Assembly: GCF_008386585.1 (NCBI RefSeq)
Contig: NZ_VUOB01000010.1
Location: forward strand, 304,984 to 368,983
DNA: 64,000 bases
Origin: Solihabitans fulvus
GTDB taxonomy: Bacteria; Actinomycetota; Actinomycetes; Mycobacteriales; Pseudonocardiaceae
Direction of reading: 5' to 3'
In this document: in pieces, positions 8,963 to 17,544 of the stretch
Layout: every line of letters starts with the position of its first letter
How positions within the stretch are numbered: the first letter of the stretch is position 1
Made by a program: the position numbers and the translations under genes
Notes under the pieces: model-generated
The model's database searches: none
Told to the model about the DNA's origin: nothing
Seen by the model: the letters and a program-made list of their open reading frames with translations, nothing else

Positions 8963-9898
8963 TCACTCGGCCACGGTGAGGACGAGTTTGCCGGTCGTGC
9001 GACCGGTCTGGCCGCGCCGGTGTGCCTCGGCGGCCTGCTCCAGCGGCAGCGCGCCGTCGATCTCGACGCGCAGGCAGCCCTCGTCGACCAGCGCGGCGAT
9101 CGCCTTCATGCCGGCGTGATCGGCCTCGACGGTCAGGTACTCCCGCCGGACGCCGCGCTCCTTGGCCACGGCGTCGATGTTCTCGGCCTGCGCGAAGACG
9201 ATGGCGACGAGGACGCCGCCGGGCCGCATCGTGTACAGCGAGCGCAGGCCGTAGTCGTGGCCGACGGCGTCGAGCACGACGTCGACGTCCCGGACCGTCT
9301 CGGCGAAGTCGGTCCGCGTGTAGTCGACCACCTCGTCTGCGCCGAGCCCGAGGACGAACTCGCGCTTGGCCGTGCTGGCGGTGCCGATCACGTACGCGCC
9401 GAGCGCCTTGGCGATCTGCACGGCGAGGTGGCCCACCCCGCCTGCCGCGGCGTGCACGAGCACCCGCTGGCCCGGCCGGACGTCCGCGGTGTCCACCAGG
9501 GCCTGCCAGGCGGTGAGCGCGGCCACCGGCAGCGCGGCGGCCTGGACGTGGTCGATCCCAGCCGGCTTGACGGCGAAGTTCCGCGCCGGGGCGGCCACGT
9601 ACTCGGCGTAGGCGCCGGCGCCGCGCGGGTAGTCGAGCATGCCGAAGACCTCGTCGCCCGGCTTGCGGAGCGTCACACCCAGGCCGACGGCCTCGACGAC
9701 GCCGGACACGTCCCAGCCGACGACGAACGGCGGCGTGCCGAGGTAGAGGCCCGTCGTGCGGTGCAGCCAGTCGGTCGGGTTGACACCAGCGGCGTGCACG
9801 CGGACCAGGATGTCGGAGGGCCCGAGCGTCGGCAGGTCGCGTTCGACGACGGTGAGGACCTCGGGGCCGCCAAGGACTTCCTGGCTGATCGCGCGCAT
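8963..9898 (-). CDS. Zinc-independent medium-chain alcohol dehydrogenase (quinone oxidoreductase-like)
   Basis: A 311-residue NADP-dependent oxidoreductase. It has a GroES-like N-terminal domain (VHAAGVNPTDWLHR) and a Rossmann domain with the NADPH loop VLVHAAAGGVGHLAVQIAK. The structural and catalytic zinc cysteines of classical alcohol dehydrogenases are absent, which points to the quinone oxidoreductase/enoyl reductase branch. Start ATG at 9898 has a good ribosome-binding site (GAGGAAGGA). It is divergent from the GlxA-type regulator at 10011 across 112 bp, so it is a plausible regulatory target (inference). Confidence 0.9.
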   Translation of the reverse strand: MRAISQEVLGGPEVLTVVERDLPTLGPSDILVRVHAAGVNPTDWLHRTTGLYLGTPPFVVGWDVSGVVEAVGLGVTLRKPGDEVFGMLDYPRGAGAYAEYVAAPARNFAVKPAGIDHVQAAALPVAALTAWQALVDTADVRPGQRVLVHAAAGGVGHLAVQIAKALGAYVIGTASTAKREFVLGLGADEVVDYTRTDFAETVRDVDVVLDAVGHDYGLRSLYTMRPGGVLVAIVFAQAENIDAVAKERGVRREYLTVEADHAGMKAIAALVDEGCLRVEIDGALPLEQAAEAHRRGQTGRTTGKLVLTVAE

Positions 9899-10010
9899 CA
9901 CGGTTTCCTTCCTCGCTGCCGTTCCGGGTGTGGAACGACTGCGGTCAGCCTGCCGGCGCGACCGAACGGCGGAAAGTGGCCTGATGGCCATCATGTGCAA
10001 GGATCTGGCC

Positions 10011-10976
10011 ATGCACCGCGTCGTCGTGCTCGCCCTGGACCGCGTCTACCCGTTCGAGCTGGGGATCCCGGCACGGATCTTCGGCGCGGCACGCGGCCCC
10101 GATGGCGAGCAGCTCTACGAGGTGGTCACCTGCTCGCTGGACGGCGGACCGGTCGCCACCTCCGCCGACTTCGCCATCGTGGTTGAACACGGCATCGAGG
10201 CGCTCGCGACCGCGGACACCCTGGTCATCGCGCCGTTCACCTGGGAGCCCCCGGACGAGGACGTGCCCGTGGCGCCCGCCGACGTCTTCGACGCGCTGCG
10301 GCCAGGCACCCGCGTCGTGTCGATCTGCACCGCGGCCGTGCTGCTCGCCGCGGCCGGCCTGCTCGACGGCCGCCCGGCGACCACGCACTGGTGGGAGGCC
10401 GAACGCTGCCAACAGCTGTTCCCCAAGGTGAACTGGGACGCGGACGTGCTGTTCGTCGACGACGGCGACGTGCTCACCTCGGCCGGGGTGGCCGCCGGGG
10501 TCGACCTGTGCGTGCACATCGTCCGGCGCGACCACGGCAGCGCGGTCGCCAACCGCGCGGCCCGGCACTGCGTCGTGCCGCCCTGGCGCGACGGCGGGCA
10601 GGCGCAGTACATCGAACGCCCCGTGCCCGGTCCGTCGACGGCCACGACCGCGGCCACCCGCGCCTGGGCGCTGCGGCTGCTCGACCGTCCGCTGCCGCTG
10701 ACCGAGCTCGCCGGGCACGCCAGGATGAGCGTGCGGACCTTCAGCCGCCGCTTCCGGCAGGAAGTCGGCATGAGCCCCGGCGACTGGCTGATCCGGCAGC
10801 GGGTGGAGCTGGCCCGACACCTGCTGGAGGACAGCGACCTGCCCATGGACCAGATCGCTCGCCGCGCCGGGTTCGGCACGGCGGCCTCGCTCCGCCAACA
10901 CCTGCACACCGCGATCGGCGTGTCGCCGCTGGCCTACCGGCGGACGTTCCGCGCGGCCGACGACCCGGCGGGCTGA
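10011..10976 (+). CDS. GlxA-type AraC family transcriptional regulator
   Basis: A 321-residue protein. Residues about 1-170 form a DJ-1/PfpI (class I glutamine amidotransferase-like) domain including SICTAAVLLAAAGLLDGRPATTHWW, as in GlxA/FtrA regulators. The last 100 residues are an AraC-type double HTH (ELAGHARMSVRTFSRRFRQEVG; DQIARRAGFGTAASLRQH). ATG 10011 is chosen because AAGGA lies 7 nt upstream; ATG 9993 and 9984 are alternatives. Divergent from the oxidoreductase at 8963-9898. The effector ligand is unknown. Confidence 0.9.
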   Translation: MHRVVVLALDRVYPFELGIPARIFGAARGPDGEQLYEVVTCSLDGGPVATSADFAIVVEHGIEALATADTLVIAPFTWEPPDEDVPVAPADVFDALRPGTRVVSICTAAVLLAAAGLLDGRPATTHWWEAERCQQLFPKVNWDADVLFVDDGDVLTSAGVAAGVDLCVHIVRRDHGSAVANRAARHCVVPPWRDGGQAQYIERPVPGPSTATTAATRAWALRLLDRPLPLTELAGHARMSVRTFSRRFRQEVGMSPGDWLIRQRVELARHLLEDSDLPMDQIARRAGFGTAASLRQHLHTAIGVSPLAYRRTFRAADDPAG

Positions 10977-10982
10977 CCGCCG

Positions 10983-11025
10983 AACGGCCCCGTGGCGCGT
11001 CCGGCGGACCGCCAAGGGGCCGTTT
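10983..11025. terminator. Bidirectional terminator hairpin
   Basis: AACGGCCCC/GGGGCCGTT outer stem with inner TGGCG/CGCCA pairing, followed by TTT on the plus strand. It lies between the convergent ends of the GlxA-type regulator (10976) and the minus-strand gene ending at 11044. Confidence 0.7.
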
Positions 11026-11043
11026 CAGCGCGCGACCGAGGGG

Positions 11044-11604
11044 TCAGCCCTGCGGCGCCTGGCGGATGATCGTGTTGGCGGTGACCGCGCCGCTCTGGTC
11101 GGGCTGGCCCTGCACCGCAACCGGGTCGCCTGCCTTGAGGTCGGTCAACGCGCCCGGCGCGGTCAGCTCCACCTTGGTCGAGTCGGAGGTGGTGACCTTC
11201 ACGACGGTCCCGTCCTGGCGCTTCACGTAGACGGTGTTGCCGTCGACGTGGTCGATAGTGCCGACCGTGCCGCCCCTGCCCTGCCCCTGGCCAGGCGCGC
11301 CGCTCGGGCGGGTGCCGCTCGGGCGCGAGCCGCTCGGCCTGGTGCCGTTGTACCCGCCCCTGCCCTGCCCCTGGCCCTGCGCGGTGTTCGACGACGACGA
11401 GGACGAGCCGAGCGCCTGGTTGGTGAAGATCCCGCCGACGAACGCGACCACGACGAGCACCACGATGCCGAGGCCGATGGTGAGCTTGCTGACGGGACGC
11501 CGCGCGGCCAGCTCCGCGTCGAGGTTGCCGTCCTTGGCCGGCTGCGCGAGCAGCTTCTCGGCGTCGCTGGTCGGCGGCGGGACGTCCGAAGATGGCACCG
11601 ACAT
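11044..11604 (-). CDS. Membrane-anchored protein with C-terminal DUF5666-like domain
   Basis: About 186 residues: a cytoplasmic N terminus, one membrane helix (LTIGLGIVVLVVVAFVGGIFT), a Ser- and Gly/Gln/Arg-rich linker with TRPSG-type repeats, then a small extracytoplasmic beta domain (VGTIDHVDGNTVYVKRQDGT). The last part resembles DUF5666/OB-like domains; that match is by eye. ATG 11604 is preferred because AAGGAG sits 6 nt upstream. ATG 11625 would instead make an ATGA overlap with the permease stop and add seven residues. It is the last gene of the adaptor-ATPase-permease operon, so it is probably an accessory part of that exporter. Confidence 0.7.
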   Translation of the reverse strand: MSVPSSDVPPPTSDAEKLLAQPAKDGNLDAELAARRPVSKLTIGLGIVVLVVVAFVGGIFTNQALGSSSSSSNTAQGQGQGRGGYNGTRPSGSRPSGTRPSGAPGQGQGRGGTVGTIDHVDGNTVYVKRQDGTVVKVTTSDSTKVELTAPGALTDLKAGDPVAVQGQPDQSGAVTANTIIRQAPQG

Positions 11605-11621
11605 TGACTTCTCCTTGCTGG

Positions 11622-12836
11622 TCATTCGTGTCGAAGAGCTTCGATGGGGCGCAGCGACGCCGCGCGGCTGGCCGGATAGCTGCCGAAGAACAGGCCGATC
11701 AGCGCGGACACGCCGAACGCGAGCAGCACCGAGGACGGCACCAACACCGGCTGGATGCCGGAGATGGTGAAGCGGCTGCCGATCACCCCCGTCGCCACGC
11801 CGAGCGCGCCGCCGAACAGGCTGAGCAGCGTCGCCTCCGCGAGGAACTGGCCGAGCACCGCCGCCTTCGGCGCGCCGACCGCCTTGCGGATGCCGATCTC
11901 CCTGATCCGCTCGGTCACCGTGACGAGCATGATGTTGGTGACGCCGATCCCGCCTACCAGCAGCGAGATCGCCGCCACCGCCGCGAGCAGCACCGTGAAA
12001 GTCTGCGTGGTCTGGGTTCGGGTGGTGAGCAGCTGTTCCTGGCTGAGCACCCGGTAGTCCGGGGCGCCGCCGTCGGCGATGCGGTGCCGCGCGTTGAGGA
12101 TCGCGGTCAGCTCGGCCTGCGCGGCCGGCAGCGCGTCGGCGGACGCCGCCTGCACGACGATCTGGTTCAAGCCGCCGTAACCGGCCAGCGAGTTCTGCAC
12201 GGCGCTCAGCGGCGCGTACGCGGTGTCGTCGGCGTCCTGTAGGCCGCTGGAGCCCTTCGGGTTGAGCACGCCGACGACGGTGAACTGGATGCTGTTGACC
12301 AACACCGCCTTGCCGACGGGGTCGACGGTGCCGAACAGCGCGGTCGCCGCCGTCGGCCCGAGCAGCAGGACCTTGCGGGCCTGGGTCTGGTCGTCCTGGG
12401 TGAACGCGCTGCCGCTGGCCACCGAGTTGTTCGTGGTCGGCAGGTACTCCGGGTAGGTCCCGGTGAACTGGGCGATGTCGTGGCTGGCGTCGCCGTAGCT
12501 CGCGGTGACCGAGGCGGTCACCACCGGGGAGGCCGACCTGATGTCCGGCGCGCCCTGCGGGTCGACCAGCGCCTTGGCGTCGCCGACGGTGAGCTGCCTG
12601 GTGACCGCGGCCGCCGCCGCGCCGCCGCCGAACGCGCGCTGCGGCGACACGGTCAGCACGTTGGTGCCGAGCCCGGCGATGCTCTGCTGCACGGCAACCG
12701 ATGCCCCGTTGCCGACCGCGATCAGCAGGATCACCGCGGCGACGCCGATGGTGATGCCCAGCGTGGTCAGCGCGGAGCGGAGCTTGTTGGACACCAGGCC
12801 GCGCAACGCGAACCGCAGCACCTCGACGGCGTTCAC
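11622..12836 (-). CDS. MacB-type ABC transporter permease
   Basis: A 404-residue protein with the FtsX/MacB layout: an N-terminal helix (LTTLGITIGVAAVILLIAVG), a periplasmic-type core domain of about 230 residues, and three C-terminal helices, including the segment ISLLVGGIGVTNIMLVTVTERIREIGIRKA, typical of MacB permeases. GTG 12836 overlaps the ATPase stop (GTGA). It would form the membrane part of an export or mechanotransmission ABC system with the upstream ATPase and adaptor. The substrate is unknown. Confidence 0.92.
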   Translation of the reverse strand: MNAVEVLRFALRGLVSNKLRSALTTLGITIGVAAVILLIAVGNGASVAVQQSIAGLGTNVLTVSPQRAFGGGAAAAAVTRQLTVGDAKALVDPQGAPDIRSASPVVTASVTASYGDASHDIAQFTGTYPEYLPTTNNSVASGSAFTQDDQTQARKVLLLGPTAATALFGTVDPVGKAVLVNSIQFTVVGVLNPKGSSGLQDADDTAYAPLSAVQNSLAGYGGLNQIVVQAASADALPAAQAELTAILNARHRIADGGAPDYRVLSQEQLLTTRTQTTQTFTVLLAAVAAISLLVGGIGVTNIMLVTVTERIREIGIRKAVGAPKAAVLGQFLAEATLLSLFGGALGVATGVIGSRFTISGIQPVLVPSSVLLAFGVSALIGLFFGSYPASRAASLRPIEALRHE

Positions 12837-13522
12837 CTGGTCGCCCCCACCGTCGTCGCGACCCTGCCGTCGACGACCCGGATCAGCCGGGAGGCGTGGT
12901 GGGCGACGTCGTCCTCGTGCGTGATCATCACGATCGTCCGGCCGCTCGCGTTGAGCCGGTCGAACACGCCGAGCACCTCGGCGCTGCTGGCGCTGTCGAG
13001 GTTGCCGGTCGGCTCGTCGGCCAGCACCATCGCCGGCCCGGTCACCAGCGCCCGCGCCACCGCGACGCGCTGCTGCTGGCCGCCGGACAGCTCGTTGGGC
13101 AGGTGCTGCGCCCGGTCGGCCAGGCCGACCAGTTCGAGCGCGGCGAACGCGCGTTCCCTGCGCTGCTTGCGCCGCATTCCCGAGTACACCAACGGAAGCT
13201 CCACGTTGGCGAGCGCGGTCGTGCGCGGGATGAGGTTGAAGGACTGGAAGACGAACCCGATCTTCCTGTTGCGCACCAAGGAGAGCTGGCGTTCCTCGAA
13301 GTCGCCGACGTCGATGCCGTCCAGCTTGTAGCTGCCCGAGGTCGGCACGTCCAGGCAGCCCAACATGTTGAGCAGCGTGGACTTTCCCGAGCCGGATGCG
13401 CCCATGATCGCGAGGTACTCGCCCGGCCACACGGTGAGGTCGACGCCGCGCAGCGCGTGCACCGCGTTCGGCCCGCTGCCGTAGGTCTTGGTCAGCCCGG
13501 TGACCTCGATGACGGGCGTCAC
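12833..13522 (-). CDS. MacB/LolD-type ABC transporter ATPase
   Basis: A 229-residue ATPase. Walker A is GASGSGKSTL, the Q-loop lies in FVFQSFNLIPRTTALANVELP, the signature is LSGGQQQRVAVARAL, Walker B is MVLADEPTGNLD and the H-loop is MITHEDDVA. The Q-loop and ADEPTGNLD segments are diagnostic of the LolD/MacB subfamily. GTG 13522 overlaps the adaptor stop (GTGA); its own stop overlaps the permease start. Longer upstream readings are shadows of the adaptor gene. Confidence 0.95.
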   Translation of the reverse strand: MTPVIEVTGLTKTYGSGPNAVHALRGVDLTVWPGEYLAIMGASGSGKSTLLNMLGCLDVPTSGSYKLDGIDVGDFEERQLSLVRNRKIGFVFQSFNLIPRTTALANVELPLVYSGMRRKQRRERAFAALELVGLADRAQHLPNELSGGQQQRVAVARALVTGPAMVLADEPTGNLDSASSAEVLGVFDRLNASGRTIVMITHEDDVAHHASRLIRVVDGRVATTVGATR

Positions 13523-14730
13523 TTGCCGCCGCCCGTCCCCGTACGGCCGGTGCCGGTGCCAAGGCCGGGGAAGCTGCCGCCGCCCCGATTGTTGTTCTGG
13601 CTGCCCTGCGTGGTGGTTCCGGTGGACAGCACCACCTGGTCGCCCTCGGCGAGCCCCGAGGTGATCTGCACCAGGGACTCGCTGCGCACGCCGATCTCCA
13701 CCGTCTTGGTCTGCTGCTGGCCGCCGGACAGCACCGTCACGGTGTGCTGGGTGCCGGAGCCCTGCAACGCGGCCGACGGGATGGCCAGCGCGTTGTCGGC
13801 CTTGGCCACGGTGATCGCGACGCTCGCGGACTGGCCGGGCAACAGGCCGGCTGGCGGGCTGGTCAGCGCGAGCGTGACGCCGTACTGCACGACGTTGTTG
13901 CTGGTGGTCGGGGTCAGGTCGACCTGGCCGACCCTGGCGGCCACCGGCGTGTCCGGCAGCGCGTTGACGGTGACCGTGGCGTCCTGCTGCGCCTTGATCT
14001 TGGCCACGTCGATCTCCGCGACCGAGGCGTGCACCTGGAGCGCGGTCATGTTGGTGATGGTCAGGAATCCCGTGCTGCCCGACGAGGCGCTGCTCGCGGT
14101 GCCGCTGCCGGACTTCGCCGAGGTGCCCTGCGAGCCGCTGGAGGAGGAGCCGCTCGACGAGCCGCTGCCGACCTTCTGGCCGACCGCGCCGGTGATCGCG
14201 GTGACGGTGCCGGCGCCCGGCGCGGTCAGCACCGTCGCGGTCACCGCGTCCTGGGCCTGGTCGACGGCGAGCTGCGCCTGGTCGACGGCCGCCTGCAACT
14301 GGTTGGCGCTCGGCGGGGTCGCCGCGGTGCCGCCCTTCGTCGTGGTGGCCGGCGCGACGGAGGCGTTGTACTGGTTCTCCTGCGCGACCGCGAGGTTGTC
14401 CTTGGCCACGGTCAGCTGCTGGTTGGCCTGCGCCGGGTTGAGCTTGGCGAGCGTCTGGCCGGCGGCGACCACGTCGCCGATCTTCACGTCCAGCTCGCTG
14501 ACGGTTCCGCTCGTGCTGAAGTCGGCGCTGCTGGTGTAGCTGCTCTGCACCGTGCCGGCGGCCGAGACCGTCTCGACGACGCTGGTCTTGTTGACCGAGA
14601 TGGTGCGCACCCCGGTCGCCGCCGTGTTGCCCTTGCCGGGCCACAGCAGCTCGTAGCCGCCCCAGGCGACACCGAGCAGCAGCACGATCAGCACACCGTT
14701 GACGACCCAAGCACGACGCCCGCGTTTCAT
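13519..14730 (-). CDS. HlyD/MacA-like periplasmic adaptor protein
   Basis: A 403-residue protein. An N-terminal signal anchor (VVNGVLIVLLLGVAWGGYELLW) is followed by a biotinyl-lipoyl-like half (GTVSELDVKIGDVVAAGQTLAKL), a short alpha-hairpin rich in Ala/Gln, the second lipoyl half interrupted by a Gly/Ser-rich insert (about residues 180-215), and beta-barrel domains. This is the membrane fusion protein family. In a Gram-positive it cannot reach an outer-membrane channel, so it probably acts in the cell wall space (inference). First gene of the operon; ATG 14730. Confidence 0.9.
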   Translation of the reverse strand: MKRGRRAWVVNGVLIVLLLGVAWGGYELLWPGKGNTAATGVRTISVNKTSVVETVSAAGTVQSSYTSSADFSTSGTVSELDVKIGDVVAAGQTLAKLNPAQANQQLTVAKDNLAVAQENQYNASVAPATTTKGGTAATPPSANQLQAAVDQAQLAVDQAQDAVTATVLTAPGAGTVTAITGAVGQKVGSGSSSGSSSSGSQGTSAKSGSGTASSASSGSTGFLTITNMTALQVHASVAEIDVAKIKAQQDATVTVNALPDTPVAARVGQVDLTPTTSNNVVQYGVTLALTSPPAGLLPGQSASVAITVAKADNALAIPSAALQGSGTQHTVTVLSGGQQQTKTVEIGVRSESLVQITSGLAEGDQVVLSTGTTTQGSQNNNRGGGSFPGLGTGTGRTGTGGGK

Positions 14731-14799
14731 GCGGCAATCCTGTGCAGCGCAGGTGTCAGCTTCCTGGAAGGAAGCTGGGAATTCCCTGAAGGTCGGGCG

Positions 14800-14821
14800 G
14801 GGCCGTCCGAGTGAACGGCCC
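14800..14821 (-). terminator. Hairpin after the small membrane protein gene
   Basis: GGGCCGT/ACGGCCC stem with an 8-nt loop, 13 bp past the stop codon of the minus-strand gene at 14834-15208 and upstream of the adaptor operon. Confidence 0.5.
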
Positions 14822-14833
14822 AGGGCACTACGC

Positions 14834-15208
14834 CTAGGCTGCGGCCGCCTCGAGAGCCTGCTTGCGCCTGCCGGGCCGGACGCGCATCGCGAGCAGCAGC
14901 TGCCGGACCGCGTCGAGCACGATGATCCCCGCCGCCGTGCCGAGCGCGACCGCGCCGGCCATCCAGCTGCCGACGAAGCGGGTCGCCGGCAACGGGTCGT
15001 GGCCCTCGATCGGGAAGGTGTAGCGGATCACGCCGTTGCGCCAGCACTGCACGGCGAGGAACACCAGCAGCGCGACGACCAGGACCTCGACCACCGCGAC
15101 GATCGCCCGCCTCGGCTGGTTCAGACTGGCGGACCGGTGCTGACCGGCCGCGCCGAACGCCGCCGCGTCCGTGGCGTCCGCGTCGTCGGTGGCCTGCGGT
15201 GCTGTCAC
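14834..15208 (-). CDS. Small two-helix membrane protein
   Basis: About 124 residues. After a polar, Ala/Asp-rich N terminus it has two hydrophobic segments (AIVAVVEVLVVALLVFLAVQCW and SWMAGAVALGTAAGIIVLDAV) and a basic C terminus (RVRPGRRKQALEA). GTG 15208 is taken as the start. A longer in-frame reading from 15262 runs through a sequence that looks intergenic. No known motif is visible and the function is unknown. It stands alone between the transporter operon and the membrane protein array. Confidence 0.6.
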   Translation of the reverse strand: MTAPQATDDADATDAAAFGAAGQHRSASLNQPRRAIVAVVEVLVVALLVFLAVQCWRNGVIRYTFPIEGHDPLPATRFVGSWMAGAVALGTAAGIIVLDAVRQLLLAMRVRPGRRKQALEAAAA

Positions 15209-15265
15209 ACCCGGCAGCTTCTCACAGGTCGACTCACAGGTCGACCAGGCTGCGCAGGCCACCCC

Positions 15266-15715
15266 TCAGTCAGGAGCGACCAGGCCGCGCAGGACCTCCT
15301 GGAGCCGCGTCACGTCCCGCGCCCACGCGAGCACGACGGTGCCGTCCTCGAGCCGTACCGGCAGCCCGGTCGTGCCGCGTGGCGGTGTCCACCCGCCGCC
15401 GAGCACCCTGGCCCCCGCCGGCAGCCCGACGTCGGTCACCTCGACGACGCGCGCCACCGACAGCGACTCCCTGCCCTGGTGCAGCGCGAACGGCGTCAGC
15501 CGGACCGAGCAGATCCGTCGCCTGCCCTGCACCCACACCAGCGCGGCCAACGCCAGCGCGAGACCGACCAGCAGCCACAGCATCGGCCCGGTCGGCCCGG
15601 TCAGCGCCTCGACGCCCCACCCGAGCAGCGCGAACGCGGGCCCCCACAGCACGGGCCACCAGGTCGCCCCCGGCTCGGCGAACAGCACCGGGGCTGGCTC
15701 GTCCGGCCCGGTCAC
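15266..15715 (-). CDS. Two-helix membrane protein with C-terminal PH-like domain
   Basis: A 149-residue protein. Two hydrophobic helices near the N terminus (WWPVLWGPAFALLGWGVEAL and LWLLVGLALALAALVWV) are followed by a compact basic/beta-rich domain containing VRLTPFALHQGRESLSVARVVEV, which looks like a bacterial PH-like fold (judged by eye). GTG 15715 overlaps the stop of the upstream gene at 15712 (GTGA), so it is coupled to the tetraspan array although it is not a member. Function unknown. Confidence 0.65.
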   Translation of the reverse strand: MTGPDEPAPVLFAEPGATWWPVLWGPAFALLGWGVEALTGPTGPMLWLLVGLALALAALVWVQGRRRICSVRLTPFALHQGRESLSVARVVEVTDVGLPAGARVLGGGWTPPRGTTGLPVRLEDGTVVLAWARDVTRLQEVLRGLVAPD

Positions 15716-16386
15716 CGGTTCGCGGCGAACGAGTTCGCGGCGGCGACGAACTGGTTCGACGGCGGCAGGAACGTCAGCACCAGCGCGGCCACCGTGCTCA
15801 GCAGGATGATCCCGGCGATCGCCAGGTCGACGGGGGTGGACAACACGTCCTCGGACGCGCTGCTCGACATGCCGAAGGCCACGGAGATGGCCCGGAGGGC
15901 GCCGACGACGACGCCGAGCCCGCCGAGGATGGCCAACAGGATCTGCGCCCAGCGTCGGCCGGCCCGCAGCTTGACCGCCGCGATCACGAACGGCACGGCC
16001 AGGGCCGCGAGCGCCACCACGATGATGGCGACCGTGATCGTGAAGCCGGTATCGGCGTCGGTGCGCCTGATCCCGCTGCCCCGCATCGTGCCGTTGACGA
16101 AGCCGTTCCAGTGCAGCAGGAAGAACGTCCACGGTCCGAGCACCCACAGGGCGGTGGCGCCGAGCCAGCACCAGAACGCGGCCACGATCGTGGCCGGCCG
16201 CGCGGGCAGCGGCCGTTGCTCGCCGACACCGGACAGCTGCGGCACGCCGGGATAGCCGGGCAACTGGGCCTGCTGGGGGTACTGGGCCTGGGGATACTGC
16301 TGCTGAAGGTACTGCTGCTGCGGGAACTGCGGGTCGGGGTACTGCTGCTGGGGATACTGCGGGTCGGGGTACTGGGGGCTGGACAT
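15712..16386 (-). CDS. Tetraspan membrane protein, array member 1
   Basis: A 224-residue protein. The first 45 residues are repeats rich in Pro, Tyr and Gln (PQYPQQQYPDPQ type); the rest has four membrane helices. Between helices 2 and 3 it carries KLRAGRRWAQILLAILGGLGVV, the motif shared by most members of this array (basic residues, W-A-(R/Q), I/V-L, G-G). It resembles actinobacterial proteins with a proline-rich cytoplasmic tail and a four-helix core whose roles are mostly unknown. ATG 16386. Its stop overlaps the next gene. Confidence 0.7.
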   Translation of the reverse strand: MSSPQYPDPQYPQQQYPDPQFPQQQYLQQQYPQAQYPQQAQLPGYPGVPQLSGVGEQRPLPARPATIVAAFWCWLGATALWVLGPWTFFLLHWNGFVNGTMRGSGIRRTDADTGFTITVAIIVVALAALAVPFVIAAVKLRAGRRWAQILLAILGGLGVVVGALRAISVAFGMSSSASEDVLSTPVDLAIAGIILLSTVAALVLTFLPPSNQFVAAANSFAANR

Positions 16387-16401
16387 GCCGTGCTCTCCTG
16401 G

Positions 16402-17067
16402 TCAGGGGGTGTTCGCGGCGAAGTACGGCTTCACCGGCGGCAGGAAGCTCAGTGTCGCCGCCGCCAGCGGCAGCACCAAACGCAACACCAGCACGGTGAT
16501 CGCCGTCGGGGACAGGTCGACGCCGTCGACGAGGTTCTCCACCGTGACGATCAGGCCGAGCACCGCCCCGCCGCACAGCGCCAGCCGCCCGCCCCAGTTG
16601 CCGGACAGCAACAGGAAGGCCGCCCACAGGAAGCCAAGGGCCACGCAGGACAACAGAAAGACCTGAAGGAGCACGCCGACTCGCACGCCAGAGTCGCCGA
16701 ACTGATCGCCCTGCTCGGCCAGATCGCGCGCCAGCGCGCCGAGCGGCCAGGCCAGCACCGCGAGCACCCACAGCCAGAACGAGGCGACCACCGTCACCGG
16801 CCTGCGCAGCGGCGCGCTCACCGACTGGGCCTCGTTCATCATCCCCGGATAGCCGCCGAGGAAACCGCCCTGCGGCTGCTGCACGGGAAACCCCGGCTGC
16901 TGCGCAACGCCGGGCTGCGGAAAGCCCGCCTGCGGCATAAAACTTGGCTGCGGCGTGAAGTCGGGCTGCTGCGGAAAACCGGGCTGCTGTTGGCCTTGCG
17001 GCGTGAGCCCTGGCTGCGGCGTTGCCGGTTCACCCTGCGGGTTTTCGGGCGGTGTCGACTCATCCAT
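16402..17067 (-). CDS. Tetraspan membrane protein, array member 2
   Basis: A 221-residue protein with a Pro/Gln/Phe-rich N terminus (PGFPQQPDFTPQPSF-like units) and four hydrophobic helices. The array motif is degenerate here (LSGNWGGRLALCGGAVLGLIV). It ends in FLPPVKPYFAANTP, similar to the FLPPSNQFVAAANSF end of member 1, so these two are the closest pair. ATG 17067 is used; upstream in-frame sequence overlaps member 3. The gap to member 1 is 15 bp. Function unknown. Confidence 0.65.
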   Translation of the reverse strand: MDESTPPENPQGEPATPQPGLTPQGQQQPGFPQQPDFTPQPSFMPQAGFPQPGVAQQPGFPVQQPQGGFLGGYPGMMNEAQSVSAPLRRPVTVVASFWLWVLAVLAWPLGALARDLAEQGDQFGDSGVRVGVLLQVFLLSCVALGFLWAAFLLLSGNWGGRLALCGGAVLGLIVTVENLVDGVDLSPTAITVLVLRLVLPLAAATLSFLPPVKPYFAANTP

Positions 17068-17111
17068 GTTGGTCCCCGCCACCTTCCGCCCAGCGACGGC
17101 CGCGTGACCCG

Positions 17112-17540
17112 TTATTGGGCCAGCCACCGTCGCGTGCTCCCCCGCCAGGTTAGCGCGACGCCGAGGATGATCAGGGCGGCAACGAGGAAGTTCGGCACCG
17201 AGACTCCGTTGATGAGCATGACGAAGAAGTGCAGGCCTGCCACCACGGTCAGCAGCACGCGGGCCCAGCTGCGGCCCTTCCACAGCAGCACCGCGAGGCC
17301 GGCGTAGCTGGCCCCGAAGAACACCGAGGCGATGGTGTTCTGGATCAGCAGGCTGTGCGTCAGGTCGTCGGCCCTGTCGACGGCGACGTAGTTCCCTGAG
17401 ATGAGCTGGCGGCGCACCGCGTCCTTGGTGAACCACAGGATCGCGGTGATCAGCAGCCCGAAGACGGCGAGCGCGAGCCACACCCCCACCGCGGCGCGCA
17501 GCGCCCTCGGCGGGGGTGTCGGCTCAGTCGAGTCGGCCAC
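17112..17540 (-). CDS. Tetraspan membrane protein, array member 3
   Basis: A 142-residue protein with four helices and no long polar tail (N terminus MADSTEPTPPPRALRA). The array motif reads LWKGRSWARVLLTVVAGLHFFV. Helix 1 is followed by a polar loop (about residues 40-62) that probably faces outwards. The ATG at 17540 lies 4 bp after the stop of member 4, so the two are co-transcribed. Function unknown. Confidence 0.65.
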   Translation of the reverse strand: MADSTEPTPPPRALRAAVGVWLALAVFGLLITAILWFTKDAVRRQLISGNYVAVDRADDLTHSLLIQNTIASVFFGASYAGLAVLLWKGRSWARVLLTVVAGLHFFVMLINGVSVPNFLVAALIILGVALTWRGSTRRWLAQ

Positions 17541-17544
17541 GTTG

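Noticed and set aside
9983..9992. GATGGCCATC palindrome before the GlxA-type regulator
   Set aside because: Ten bp is common by chance and it overlaps possible alternative start codons (9984, 9993).
14757..14777. CAGCTTCC/GGAAGCTG hairpin upstream of the adaptor gene
   Set aside because: It lies in the 5' leader region of the adaptor operon and could affect its mRNA, but a neighbouring hairpin at 14800-14821 already explains termination; no evidence for a riboswitch or attenuator.
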